The notes: a model not told the origin generated them from the letters alone. A DNA stretch of 6,716 nucleotides from an uncultured Eubacteriales bacterium (GCA_900554485.1 USHO01000061.1:1-6716), one strand, 5' to 3'. Shown: positions 1 to 6,098, numbered from the stretch's first letter. Numbers and translations: made by a program.

Positions 1-147
1 TATCACTGCGCGCCGCTCATGCATGCGTTTTCGGGCAGCGAGAAGTTCGGGCTGGTCAGAGTAAGCGCGTCGCCGATGAACACGCGCAGAGAGTTGAAAT
101 CGCTTATATCGGCAATCGACGATATGTCTTTCGCCCGCGATTTTTAA
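1..147 (+). CDS. Cysteine desulfurase-like class V aminotransferase (C-terminal 48 residues only)
   Basis: The frame is open from the first base and ends at TAA 145-147. The visible tail has the layout of the C-terminal small domain of fold-type I, class V PLP enzymes: HCAPLMH near the start, then GLVRVSAS, then N-T followed by a helix ELKSLISAID. In cysteine desulfurases and their close relatives the motif is HCAPL.H, then VR(V/F)S, then NTEEEID, so it fits well. Such enzymes take sulfur from cysteine for Fe-S cluster and thiolation pathways, but some relatives use other substrates, and the PLP lysine and catalytic cysteine lie outside the window. The canonical acidic EEID is replaced by RRELKSL, a mild deviation. 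A strong terminator follows directly, so this is the last gene of its transcript. Confidence 0.72.
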   Translation, partial: YHCAPLMHAFSGSEKFGLVRVSASPMNTRRELKSLISAIDDMSFARDF

Positions 148-168
148 CTTAAAGCAGACGACTTTTTC

Positions 169-200
169 AAGCCTCCCCTGCGGGAGGCTTTTATTTATTG
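169..200 (+). terminator. Intrinsic terminator after the aminotransferase-like gene
   Basis: A perfect 9-bp stem (AAGCCTCCC 169-177 pairing with GGGAGGCTT 182-190) with a 4-nt loop is followed by the T-rich tract TTTTATTTATT from 189. The stem is GC-rich and the tract is on the plus strand, so it terminates transcription from the left. The other strand has only AAAAA after the stem, so it is a poor terminator for the minus-strand gene ending at 195. Confidence 0.9.
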
Positions 201-467
201 TTTTAGTCTTTTGACTATCGTCGCCAGCATTCTGCGCTGCTTGTCGCTTAAAAACGGCGACACCGTAGCTGCGAATTTGTCTATGTCGGCATCGGTGAGC
301 GTTCCGTTTCTTCTGCCTTTCTCCGCCTCGGCGAGAATTTCAGCCATCATCTCGTCTCCGCTTTTACCCTCGTATGCAGACGCGAATTTCGCAAACTGTC
401 CGCTTAAATCGTCGCCGCCGATGTCGGCGGGTTTCTTCTCGGGTTCGTACTTTGAAAAATCTTTCAA
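195..467 (-). CDS. Small acidic/basic helical protein of unknown function (90 aa)
   Basis: I do not recognise this family. The product is short, soluble and highly charged, with no membrane segment or signal peptide. It looks almost all-helical: a charged N-terminus (residues 1-18), an Ala/Lys/Glu-rich middle (20-50) and a C-terminal pair of helices around DADIDKFAATVSPFLSDKQ and a basic RMLATIVKRLKQ end. The start is TTG at 467-465, chosen because a near-perfect Shine-Dalgarno (GGAGGAG, 475-481 on the complement) lies 7 nt upstream and no in-frame ATG exists. The gene diverges from the small gene at 611 across a 143-bp gap. The basic amphipathic tail would be compatible with nucleic-acid or protein binding, but that is inference only. 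Confidence 0.7.
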   Translation of the reverse strand: MKDFSKYEPEKKPADIGGDDLSGQFAKFASAYEGKSGDEMMAEILAEAEKGRRNGTLTDADIDKFAATVSPFLSDKQRRMLATIVKRLKQ

Positions 468-474
468 CGGTCGA

Positions 475-481
475 CTCCTCC
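475..481 (-). promoter_or_regulatory. Strong Shine-Dalgarno supporting the TTG start at 467
   Basis: GGAGGAG on the minus strand, 7 nt before TTG. It decides the start of the 90-aa gene, since that frame has no ATG at its N-terminus. Confidence 0.75.
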
Positions 482-532
482 GAACGACGGCATAACGCGA
501 CTTCGCGGCAATCCGTTACGGAATTTCACGCA

Positions 533-561
533 TTAACGGCGTTTGCCTTGTCGTATATAAT
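533..561 (+). promoter_or_regulatory. Sigma-A-type promoter for the gene at 611
   Basis: TTAACG (533-538), a 17-bp spacer, and a perfect TATAAT (556-561). The predicted transcript start near 568 leaves a leader of about 43 nt. The -35 matches the consensus at four of six positions; the -10 is perfect. It lies between two divergent genes, and the promoter of the minus-strand gene must also be in this gap, but I cannot place that one with confidence. Confidence 0.6.
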
Positions 562-610
562 ATTTTACGCCCGACGCGCGTATAAATGTTACCGAGGTCG
601 AAAAATAAAT

Positions 611-985
611 ATGAATGCGTTATTGCCGATATTTTTAATTCTTCTGTTATTCGGCGGCGACAGAACCCGCGGCGTGGGCGAACTGCTTTCGCGCGTGGAC
701 TTCGCGTCGTTTAAGCCCGTGTTCGACATGCTGGGCGTAAAAAAAGAAATCGTCGACTTTTTATCGTCCGACGAATTCTCGAAAATGCTCGAAAACGGAA
801 AAATAGATCCGTCTTCGCTTATGAAGTTGGCGTCTTCGTTCTCGGCGGGCAGAAACGGAAAAGACGAAAAAACGGGGAACGAGGCATTCGCCACGTCCCC
901 CGCGGAAACCGCAAACAAACTGTCGCCGGTCGAAAACGTCGTACCCGAAGAAATCGAAAATTCGATAAGCGGCTATTTTTCTTAA
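611..985 (+). CDS. Small protein with hydrophobic N-terminus, unknown function (124 aa)
   Basis: Not a family I recognise. Residues 3-15 (ALLPIFLILLLFG) form a single strongly hydrophobic segment at the N-terminus with no positive charge before it, so it may be a membrane anchor or a poor signal peptide. A helical stretch follows (about 20-75: GELLSRVDF, FDMLGVKKEIVDFLSS, DEFSKMLENGK, SSLMKLASSF), then a polar low-complexity tail rich in Lys, Glu, Asn, Ser and Pro. The ATG at 611 was preferred to the long upstream extension of the frame because a promoter sits at 533-561 and a GAGGT ribosome site at 594-598, both inside that extension. Its stop lies in the first unit of a tandem repeat, so its last residues (SGYFS) are repeat-derived. 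It is divergent from the 90-aa gene; no function can be assigned. Confidence 0.65.
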   Translation: MNALLPIFLILLLFGGDRTRGVGELLSRVDFASFKPVFDMLGVKKEIVDFLSSDEFSKMLENGKIDPSSLMKLASSFSAGRNGKDEKTGNEAFATSPAETANKLSPVENVVPEEIENSISGYFS

Positions 986-1040
986 ACGCCATAGCGGCTA
1001 TTTTCAATAGACGCTTAGCGGATATTGCCCACAGACGCAA
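968..1040. repeat. Three degenerate tandem copies of a ~24-bp repeat
   Basis: Units start at 968 (25 bp), 993 (24 bp) and 1017 (24 bp); each begins AGCGG(C/A)TATT and carries an ACGC motif near its end. Units 2 and 3 agree at 17 of 24 positions; unit 1 and unit 2 share their first 12 bases exactly. The first unit overlaps the 3' end of the gene at 611-985. Unit 2 also contains a hairpin (AGCGGCTATT 993-1002 with AATAGACGCT 1006-1015, one mismatch, 3-nt loop), which could act as a weak structure between the convergent genes. No T tract follows it, so I do not call a terminator. Confidence 0.6.
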
Positions 1041-1044
1041 ACGG

Positions 1045-2385
1045 TTACGACGCGCAGATTTCAAGAGCGCGGTTCATAACGTAATCTTCGCCCGCAACCT
1101 TAGCGGGGGTTTCGATTTTGTCGTCGTAAGGCGTCGTGCCTTTCGCTATGCCGAGACCGTGAATGCATGTCTTGTCTTCGTTAGGCCAATAGAGTTTAGC
1201 CGTCGTGAGTTTGATCGCGCCGCCGCCGAACGTGTTGGGGAAAGTCGTCTGCATTATGCCTTTGCCGTAACTTTTGTATACGTCTACGACGTTATCGTCG
1301 GTGTCTCTCCCCTGCGATGCAGCAAGCACGACTTTGACGACGTTTCTTTCGTCGTAAGAGAGCATCGCCCCGATTAAAACTTCAGATGCGGACGCCGTGT
1401 TTTCGTCGGCAAGCACTACGATTTGTTCGTAATTATAATTCCCGTAAACGATCGGCGCGGATTTGAACGTCTCGGTTTTGCCCTTGCCGTTCTTGTCTTT
1501 CTTATATTCGGCGGTCGCTATAAGCGAATAGGAATTTTCATCCGCGCCGACGAAATACGCCGAAACGTCTTCGCATATCTCCATATACCCGCCGCCGTTG
1601 CCGCGCAAGTCGAGTATGAGTCTGGTATTGCCGTTCTCTTTGAACTTCTTCATCGCGGTTTCTATCTGCCCGGCAGACCCCGCGACGCCCTTCGCCGTAC
1701 CGTTGAACGCAGTGTATTTTATATACGCCGTGCCGGACGGGAAAGTTATCGGGTCTTCGGCGTCGTAAGTCCCGATACTCAGCGCGTCGCCGTTACCCTG
1801 AAAACGATAATACCCGGTAGCGTCGGCATAATAGACGTACGATTCGCGGTATTCGCGTCTTGCAAGAGTATAATCGGCGGTCGCGCCTTTATACGTTACT
1901 TTAAGCGAAAATTCCTCGTCGAGGTCGAGCGCGGATATAAAATCGCTCAGTTGAGTTCTGTCTGCGACGGGCGTAAAATCTTCGTCCGCCGATTTCTTTA
2001 CCCCGTCGACCGTCGCGCCTGCCTTGATTCCCGCTTTTTCGGCGGGAGAATTGCCGAGTACGGTATAGACTTCGACTTTTCCTTCGGAATTATCGAAGAA
2101 AGAAATGCCTATTCCTCCGCGCACGCCCGAAGAAATTTTTTTGAGTTCTTCGTATTGTTCGCGGGTGTAATACTGCGAGTATTGGTCGAGTATGGATCTT
2201 GCCATTATTTCTATGGCATCGTCGTCCGCCTCGAGATAATATTTTTTATACGTTTTGTAGATAAAGTCGAGCGCGGCGGTATCGGGGTCTTTTATTCTCC
2301 CCGTGAAGAATCCCGCGAAGAACATTCCTATCGCGGTGATGACCGCCACGACAACCGTCATAGCCGATTTCGTTCTCTGTCTCAT
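1045..2385 (-). CDS. S41-family (C-terminal processing) serine peptidase, membrane-anchored
   Basis: 446 aa, an extracytoplasmic peptidase of the CtpA/Prc type that cleaves near protein C-termini. In order: a basic N-terminus and one membrane segment (about 9-28, no clear cleavage site, so likely an anchor); a helical cap (34-85); a PDZ domain (about 88-175, with GGIGISFF and VLGNSPAEKAGIKAGA); and the S41 core (about 200-430). The core has LDLRGNGGG (258-266), the nucleophile region TASASE with Ser332, and GKGIMQ with Lys375 and Gln379, giving a Ser-Lys catalytic dyad. Ser to Lys spans 43 residues, against 25 in E. coli Prc, because of an inserted charged loop (about 355-371). The ATG at 2385 has GGAG about 6-8 nt upstream. 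It is last in an operon behind a PucR-type regulator, with 11 bp between them. Substrate unknown; a role in envelope or signal proteolysis is inference. Confidence 0.9.
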   Translation of the reverse strand: MRQRTKSAMTVVVAVITAIGMFFAGFFTGRIKDPDTAALDFIYKTYKKYYLEADDDAIEIMARSILDQYSQYYTREQYEELKKISSGVRGGIGISFFDNSEGKVEVYTVLGNSPAEKAGIKAGATVDGVKKSADEDFTPVADRTQLSDFISALDLDEEFSLKVTYKGATADYTLARREYRESYVYYADATGYYRFQGNGDALSIGTYDAEDPITFPSGTAYIKYTAFNGTAKGVAGSAGQIETAMKKFKENGNTRLILDLRGNGGGYMEICEDVSAYFVGADENSYSLIATAEYKKDKNGKGKTETFKSAPIVYGNYNYEQIVVLADENTASASEVLIGAMLSYDERNVVKVVLAASQGRDTDDNVVDVYKSYGKGIMQTTFPNTFGGGAIKLTTAKLYWPNEDKTCIHGLGIAKGTTPYDDKIETPAKVAGEDYVMNRALEICAS

Positions 2386-2396
2386 ATATCACTCCG

Positions 2397-3371
2397 TTAA
2401 ACTATAAGTTTATAAAGTATCATTACAAGTCTGAAAGTCATCGCGTCGCGGAATTTGCGAATATCCAGCCCCGTGGCGCGTTCTATTTTATCCAGACGGT
2501 ACATAAGCGTATTGCGGTGCATATACAGATTTCTCGAAGTTTCCGACACGTTAAGGCTCGTATTCAGGAATTCTTCCGCCGTCGAGAGCATTTCGGGGTC
2601 GGAAAGTATCCCCTTGGATTCGGGCTCTAACAGTATGTCTAAAAATTCCTGTAACTTGTATTTCGGCATGTCTTCGAGCATCTTGACGAGCAGATATTCC
2701 TTATACGTCGAAACCGCCGCGTTCTGCTCGAAAATGCCGCCCATGCGGAGCGCGGAAATAGCCTGCCTGTACGATGCCGCGCAATCGGCGAAACCTGCCA
2801 CCACGCTGCCGACGCCCACTTTGACCGACAGACCCAGTTCTTCGTTTATGGACTGCACTATCAGATTGGCATAATCGGAAAGCGACTTATATTCGCCGTC
2901 GGCGTTCACGCTGTCCTGAAAACGGACGTAAGCGCATGTAGCCTCGTCCAAAAGCACGGTCAGGTCTCTCGGTCCGGTTTTGAAGTTATCGAGAAAATTC
3001 AGCACGTCGGAACCCGTTCCGTCGCGCGATACGACGACGAACACCGCGCAAGGAAGATCGTACACCGAATATTTGCGCGCGAATTTCTGCACGGTTATCT
3101 CGTTTGCGTCGCCCGTGACTATGCTTTTAAGCGCATCGTTTTTACCGACGGGAACGTCTCCGAGAGAAACGCTTTCGAGTATGGCGACGATCAGACTTTT
3201 AAGCCCTTCGTCGCACGGCTCTTCTATTTTGCAAAGATATTCCGTTCCGCCCCTGCGGAAAGGTATAAACCCTTCCGGACGATCTTTGCCCTCGCCCGCC
3301 TTTACGACAACGACTTCTTTATCGGTCTTGTCTTTGACGAGTTCGGTTATCTTCAAAATTTCGTTATCCAT
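2397..3371 (-). CDS. PucR/CdaR-type transcriptional regulator with C-terminal HTH
   Basis: 324 aa. The C-terminus (about 262-320) is the PucR C-terminal helix-turn-helix type: a helix AEEFLNTSLNVSETSRNL, the recognition stretch YMHRNTLMYRLDKIERATGLD (about 283-303), then DAMTFRLVMILY. This signature is very typical of PucR, CdaR and related regulators. The middle (about 105-215) resembles the degenerate GGDEF-like domain found in CdaR relatives, with GVGSVVAGFADCAASYRQAISALRMG as its last strand and helix. The N-terminal ~100 residues show no known ligand domain, so the inducer cannot be guessed. ATG 3371 overlaps the stop of the RNase H gene by 8 bp and has an AGAGG site, so translation is probably coupled. 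It may control its own operon, including the S41 peptidase; no operator was identified. Confidence 0.88.
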   Translation of the reverse strand: MDNEILKITELVKDKTDKEVVVVKAGEGKDRPEGFIPFRRGGTEYLCKIEEPCDEGLKSLIVAILESVSLGDVPVGKNDALKSIVTGDANEITVQKFARKYSVYDLPCAVFVVVSRDGTGSDVLNFLDNFKTGPRDLTVLLDEATCAYVRFQDSVNADGEYKSLSDYANLIVQSINEELGLSVKVGVGSVVAGFADCAASYRQAISALRMGGIFEQNAAVSTYKEYLLVKMLEDMPKYKLQEFLDILLEPESKGILSDPEMLSTAEEFLNTSLNVSETSRNLYMHRNTLMYRLDKIERATGLDIRKFRDAMTFRLVMILYKLIV

Positions 3372-4614
3372 AGTAACCTCTGCACTTGAAACGAACTACT
3401 TCTTCGCATTCGTCTATCAGTTTAGCCGCCGTTTCGGGCGTCAGATCGAGCCCCGCGAATTTAGGGCGGTATTTATACAAAAATTCATACGCGCGAAGAA
3501 ACTCGTCTTCACCGGGAACTTTGAAAGTAAGCACGAATTTCCCGTCTGGCATTTTATCGAACGCCGCGGAAATCTTCGTAAGCGACTGCCCGAAATATCT
3601 GAATCTTTCGAGAATGGATTCGGCGACGTAATCGAGCGCGAACACCACGCAAAGCGACGGAAAATACTTTCCGCTTTTCAAAAGCGCGCGGGATATGTCG
3701 GGACCTTTCGCGCCGTCGGTAACCGTTATGTCGAAAGCCGTTTCGGCAAGGCGTATTCTGTCGAACGGCGAACGTTTTTTCATAAGTTCGGCAACGGCTA
3801 CGAAATACAGTTCGTCGCCGTCGCCCGCCACGACGGTAACGCCGTTACGGGTGTATATGCCCAGTTTTTCGCACGTCGTATAAAATTCGGTTCCGTCCTC
3901 GGTGAATTTATATTTCGCCGACGAATACATAGCGTGTATGCGTTTGCACAGCGGAGCAGCCTCGTCCGTACCCGAAATTTTGAACCACGTCCCCTCGACG
4001 GGCAGTATCTTATTCTCGAAAAGCGCCGCTTTCGCGAGACGATCGACTTCTTCGTTAAAGGCATTGTTGCTATGCCCTTTAACCTGCACGAAACCGAGTT
4101 TTATCGCCCCCGCCGCCTTCGCGAGTTGCTTTTTATAATACGTCGCTATCGGACTTTTCGCATCCCATTCGTTCCGCGCCCACGCACCTAGCCCCGAATA
4201 ATCGTGATAAATTCTCAGCCGCGGATACCCGTTTATTATCGCGCGTTTTATCGCGCACAGAACGCCTTCGACTTCGCCCGCCACGTTTCTGGAAGACAAA
4301 AACTCCTTTCGGTCGCCTTTACCGCTGAAACTCTCGCGTACGCCGTCTCTGCCGAAAAGGAGAGTACCGTAAGAATACGCGTTCGCCCCGTCTTCGTAAC
4401 TTCCGTCGGTATAAGCCGCCGCATATCCGTAAGCAAGATCTTTCTTTATGCTTTCTTCGTAAAAATCTTCGCCGCTCAGGTAAGCCTCCGCCTCCGCGCG
4501 CGAAGAAAAACTCTTATACTTATAGCCTTTCTTCCCTTCGAGGAACGCTTTACATTTATCCCAGGAATCGAATATTTTATTTTCTTCGCCTCTGGCGGCG
4601 TAAAATTTAGCCAT
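3364..4614 (-). CDS. rnhA: RNase HI with N-terminal viroplasmin-type domain and a ~215-aa C-terminal extension
   Basis: 416 aa, about twice the length of a simple RNase HI. Residues 1-46 match the viroplasmin-type hybrid-binding domain (KFYAARGEENKIFDSWDKC, then KGYKYKSFSS). Residues 64-198 are the RNase H fold, with Asp70 (YTDGSY), Glu114 (NVAGEVEG), Asp138 (HDYSG), His181 (KGHSNN) and Asp191 (NEEVDRLAK). These fit the metal-binding DEDD set and the flexible His, so it should cut RNA in RNA-DNA hybrids. Residues 200-416 match nothing I know; they look alpha/beta with a possible repeated element around 236-280 and 343-385. The ATG at 4614 was chosen over TTG 4653 because the family begins MAKFYA; neither has a Shine-Dalgarno. 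The gene is first in a three-gene operon. Confidence 0.87.
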   Translation of the reverse strand: MAKFYAARGEENKIFDSWDKCKAFLEGKKGYKYKSFSSRAEAEAYLSGEDFYEESIKKDLAYGYAAAYTDGSYEDGANAYSYGTLLFGRDGVRESFSGKGDRKEFLSSRNVAGEVEGVLCAIKRAIINGYPRLRIYHDYSGLGAWARNEWDAKSPIATYYKKQLAKAAGAIKLGFVQVKGHSNNAFNEEVDRLAKAALFENKILPVEGTWFKISGTDEAAPLCKRIHAMYSSAKYKFTEDGTEFYTTCEKLGIYTRNGVTVVAGDGDELYFVAVAELMKKRSPFDRIRLAETAFDITVTDGAKGPDISRALLKSGKYFPSLCVVFALDYVAESILERFRYFGQSLTKISAAFDKMPDGKFVLTFKVPGEDEFLRAYEFLYKYRPKFAGLDLTPETAAKLIDECEEVVRFKCRGYYG

Positions 4615-4624
4615 AACTATAGAT

Positions 4625-4653
4625 ATATTAACACATCGGATTTTTTTTTTCAA
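4625..4653 (-). promoter_or_regulatory. Promoter for the rnhA-pucR-S41 operon, predicted nearly leaderless
   Basis: On the minus strand TTGAAA (4653-4648), a 17-bp spacer and TAATAT (4630-4625). The expected transcript start lies near 4617-4618, only 3-4 nt before the ATG at 4614-4612. This agrees with the lack of any Shine-Dalgarno there. The A-rich spacer (ten consecutive A on the minus strand from the -35) could bend the DNA. Confidence 0.6.
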
Positions 4654-4677
4654 CTAAATACAATTTATTGCGCGGTT

Positions 4678-4707
4678 TTCACGAAAAAAAACGCATAAAC
4701 GTATAAA
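4678..4707 (+). promoter_or_regulatory. Possible leaderless promoter for asd
   Basis: TTCACG (4678-4683), 18-bp spacer, TATAAA (4702-4707). The predicted start falls at or within a base of the asd ATG (4714). No purine-rich ribosome site lies in the 13 nt before the ATG. The -35 is weak (4 of 6), so this is a moderate-to-low confidence call. Confidence 0.42.
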
Positions 4708-4713
4708 TAGCGT

Positions 4714-5697
4714 ATGAGAAAAACTGCTTATTCGGTAGGTCTTGTCGGCGCGACGGGGCTTATCGGCGAAAAATTTTTGCGAACTCTCGAAAAAAGAAAC
4801 TTCCCCGTCGGCGAACTCAGACTTTTCGCATCGGAAAAAAGCGCGGGCAAAAAACTGCGGGCGTTCGGTCGGAATTGCGTTGCCGAACATCTGCGCGACG
4901 GCTGTTTCGTCGGTCTTGATTTTGTGTTTTTCAGCGCAGGCAAAGAAGTGTCCGCCGCATATGCCGTCAAAGCGGAGGACGCAGGCGCGGTCGTAATCGA
5001 CAATTCGTCGGCGTTCCGCGAAGACCCTGCGATTCCGCTTGTCGTGCCGGAAATAAATTTTTCAGCCGTCGACTTACGGAAACGCCGTATAATCGCCAAC
5101 CCGAACTGTTCGACGATACAGGTCGTCCTTCCGCTTGCCGTACTGGATAAACATTATGGTATAGAGCGGATAATCTACACTACATATCAGGCTGTAAGCG
5201 GCAGCGGCAAAAAGGGCGTGGCGGACTTGCGACTGACGGAAAACGGATTTTCGCCGACATACTACCCATTGCCGATAGCGAAGACCTGCATTGCCGAAAT
5301 CGGCGGAATAATGCCCGACGGGTACACCGAAGAAGAACGCAAAATGCAGTTCGAGACCAATAAAATTTTAGGCGCGTCGATACCCGTTTCGGCGACGTGC
5401 GTAAGAACTCCGATCGAGAACTGTCATGCGGTATCCGCAGAAGTCCAACTCAAAAAAGAGTTCGGAACGGAAGACGTAAAACGGCGGCTTGCAAGCGCGG
5501 ACGGAATAATATTGAAAGCCCTGCCGTCCGCCGTAGATTCCGACGGCAGGTACGAGACATTCGTCGGCAGAATAAGAAAAAGCACGGCATTTGAAAACGG
5601 CTTGGCGTTCTTGACTTACGCAGACAACACTTTGCGCGGCGCGGCATTCAACGCAGTCGCTATCGCCGAAAAAATAATTACGGAAAATGTTCCGTAA
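4714..5697 (+). CDS. asd: Aspartate-semialdehyde dehydrogenase
   Basis: 327 aa, a normal length. It converts aspartyl-phosphate to aspartate semialdehyde with NADPH, the branch to lysine/diaminopimelate, threonine and methionine, in the cytosol. Motifs in order: NADP-binding GLVGATGLIGEKFL (9-22), FFSAGKEVS (72-80), VIDNSSAFRED (94-104, phosphate-binding Arg102), ANPNCSTIQ with catalytic Cys132, YQAVSGSGKKG (158-168) with Gln159, EERKMQFETNKIL (207-219), and R231...H238, matching the Arg and His pair (7 apart) that serves substrate binding and acid/base catalysis. All key residues are present, so it should be active. The start matches the family, M followed directly by the Rossmann strand. 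It stands alone; no diaminopimelate gene is adjacent. No terminator is visible between it and the accessory cassette, whose promoter begins 3 bp after the stop. Confidence 0.96.
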   Translation: MRKTAYSVGLVGATGLIGEKFLRTLEKRNFPVGELRLFASEKSAGKKLRAFGRNCVAEHLRDGCFVGLDFVFFSAGKEVSAAYAVKAEDAGAVVIDNSSAFREDPAIPLVVPEINFSAVDLRKRRIIANPNCSTIQVVLPLAVLDKHYGIERIIYTTYQAVSGSGKKGVADLRLTENGFSPTYYPLPIAKTCIAEIGGIMPDGYTEEERKMQFETNKILGASIPVSATCVRTPIENCHAVSAEVQLKKEFGTEDVKRRLASADGIILKALPSAVDSDGRYETFVGRIRKSTAFENGLAFLTYADNTLRGAAFNAVAIAEKIITENVP

Positions 5698-5700
5698 ACA

Positions 5701-5728
5701 TTGACTTTCTGAGTTTTATCGATATAAT
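5701..5728 (+). promoter_or_regulatory. Near-consensus promoter of the accessory cassette
   Basis: TTGACT (5701-5706), 16-bp spacer, perfect TATAAT (5723-5728); start near 5735. It begins 3 bp after the asd stop and lies outside the inverted repeats. It is the best promoter in the window. Confidence 0.75.
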
Positions 5729-5748
5729 GCCAATCGAAAACAATACGG

Positions 5749-5762
5749 TCAAAACGTTTTGA
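5749..5762. promoter_or_regulatory. 14-bp perfect palindrome in the cassette leader, possible operator
   Basis: TCAAAACGTTTTGA is fully symmetric and lies about 14 bp after the predicted transcript start. A similar half-sequence CAAAAACG occurs at 5771-5778. Position and symmetry fit a repressor site. It lacks a loop and GC content, so I do not call it a terminator. Confidence 0.3.
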
Positions 5763-5806
5763 TTTAATTTCAAAAACGAATGACAAAGAAAAAGAGAGGT
5801 GTTATA

Positions 5807-6085
5807 ATGGGAGCAGGCGGAATACCGAGCCGTGGCGAAGGTATAAGATTTGAAAGAAGATTGAACGCAACGACGTATTAGTCAAAAATACGTCGTCAGA
5901 CCACGGTTCGTTTTATTCTTGGCTGGCATGACGGAAACGGAAAAGCAGTCCGCAACAGGGATTATATCCATCAAAACGCACACGATAATCATTTCTTTCC
6001 GCACGATCATTCGTGGACTTGGAACGGCAACCGCGGCACAAGAAACCACGAACCTTTATTGCCGGATTACGAAAATTATAAATAA
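5807..6085 (+). pseudogene. Small His-rich protein gene interrupted by an in-frame TAG within the 61-bp repeat
   Basis: ATG 5807 has an AGAGG site 7 nt upstream and a strong promoter. Frame 5807-6085 would encode 92 residues: MGAGGIPSRGEGIRFERRLN, then repeat-derived codons, then a His-, Asn- and Asp-rich part with HDGNGKAVRNRDY and FFPHDHSWTWNGN. It is open throughout except for TAG at 5879-5881, which lies in the left repeat. As it stands only a 24-residue peptide is made. Because both parts are in the same frame, this looks like one gene with an in-frame insertion and not two genes. I do not know the family with certainty; short proteins with a glycine-rich start and an HDHxWxW-like end are typical of accessory regions. 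It sits 13 bp before the DUF4417 gene. Confidence 0.6.
5869..5929 (+). repeat. 61-bp inverted repeat, left copy, with internal hairpin
   Basis: It matches the complement of 6636-6696 at 59 of 61 positions; differences are at 5904 and 5922. A further 6 bp outward (5863-5868) agree at 4 of 6. Inside is a hairpin: arms ACGACGTATT (5870-5879) and AATACGTCGT (5887-5896), loop AGTCAAA. It splits the small gene at 5807 and supplies its TAG stop. Confidence 0.93.
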
Positions 6086-6098
6086 TGGAATATGAAAT

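Noticed and set aside
374..610. N-terminal extension of the gene at 611 back to 374
   Set aside because: It runs antisense through the 90-aa gene and through the promoter at 533-561, and has no ribosome site or protein-like composition.
1423..2400. Long plus-strand frame opposite the S41 peptidase
   Set aside because: Antisense shadow of a gene with clear domains; the translation is Arg/Phe/Tyr-rich with no motif.
2980..4191. Long plus-strand frame across the regulator and RNase HI genes
   Set aside because: It spans two real minus-strand genes with strong family signatures and shows none itself; such frames arise from GC-skewed codon use.
4615..4653. TTG at 4653 as the RNase HI start, adding 13 residues
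   Set aside because: No ribosome site precedes it, it overlaps the -35 of the best promoter, and the family begins at MAKFYA.
5683..5704. AATGTT/AACATT inverted repeat at the asd stop as a terminator
   Set aside because: Only 6 bp, AT-rich, and followed by TGACTTTCTGAG with no T tract.
5879..5881. Reading the internal TAG as a sense codon (TAG recoding, as in some gut phages)
   Set aside because: The TAG lies inside a repeated element, its codons are repeat-derived, and nothing else in the window shows recoded TAG; all complete chromosomal genes end in TAA, which neither supports nor demands recoding.
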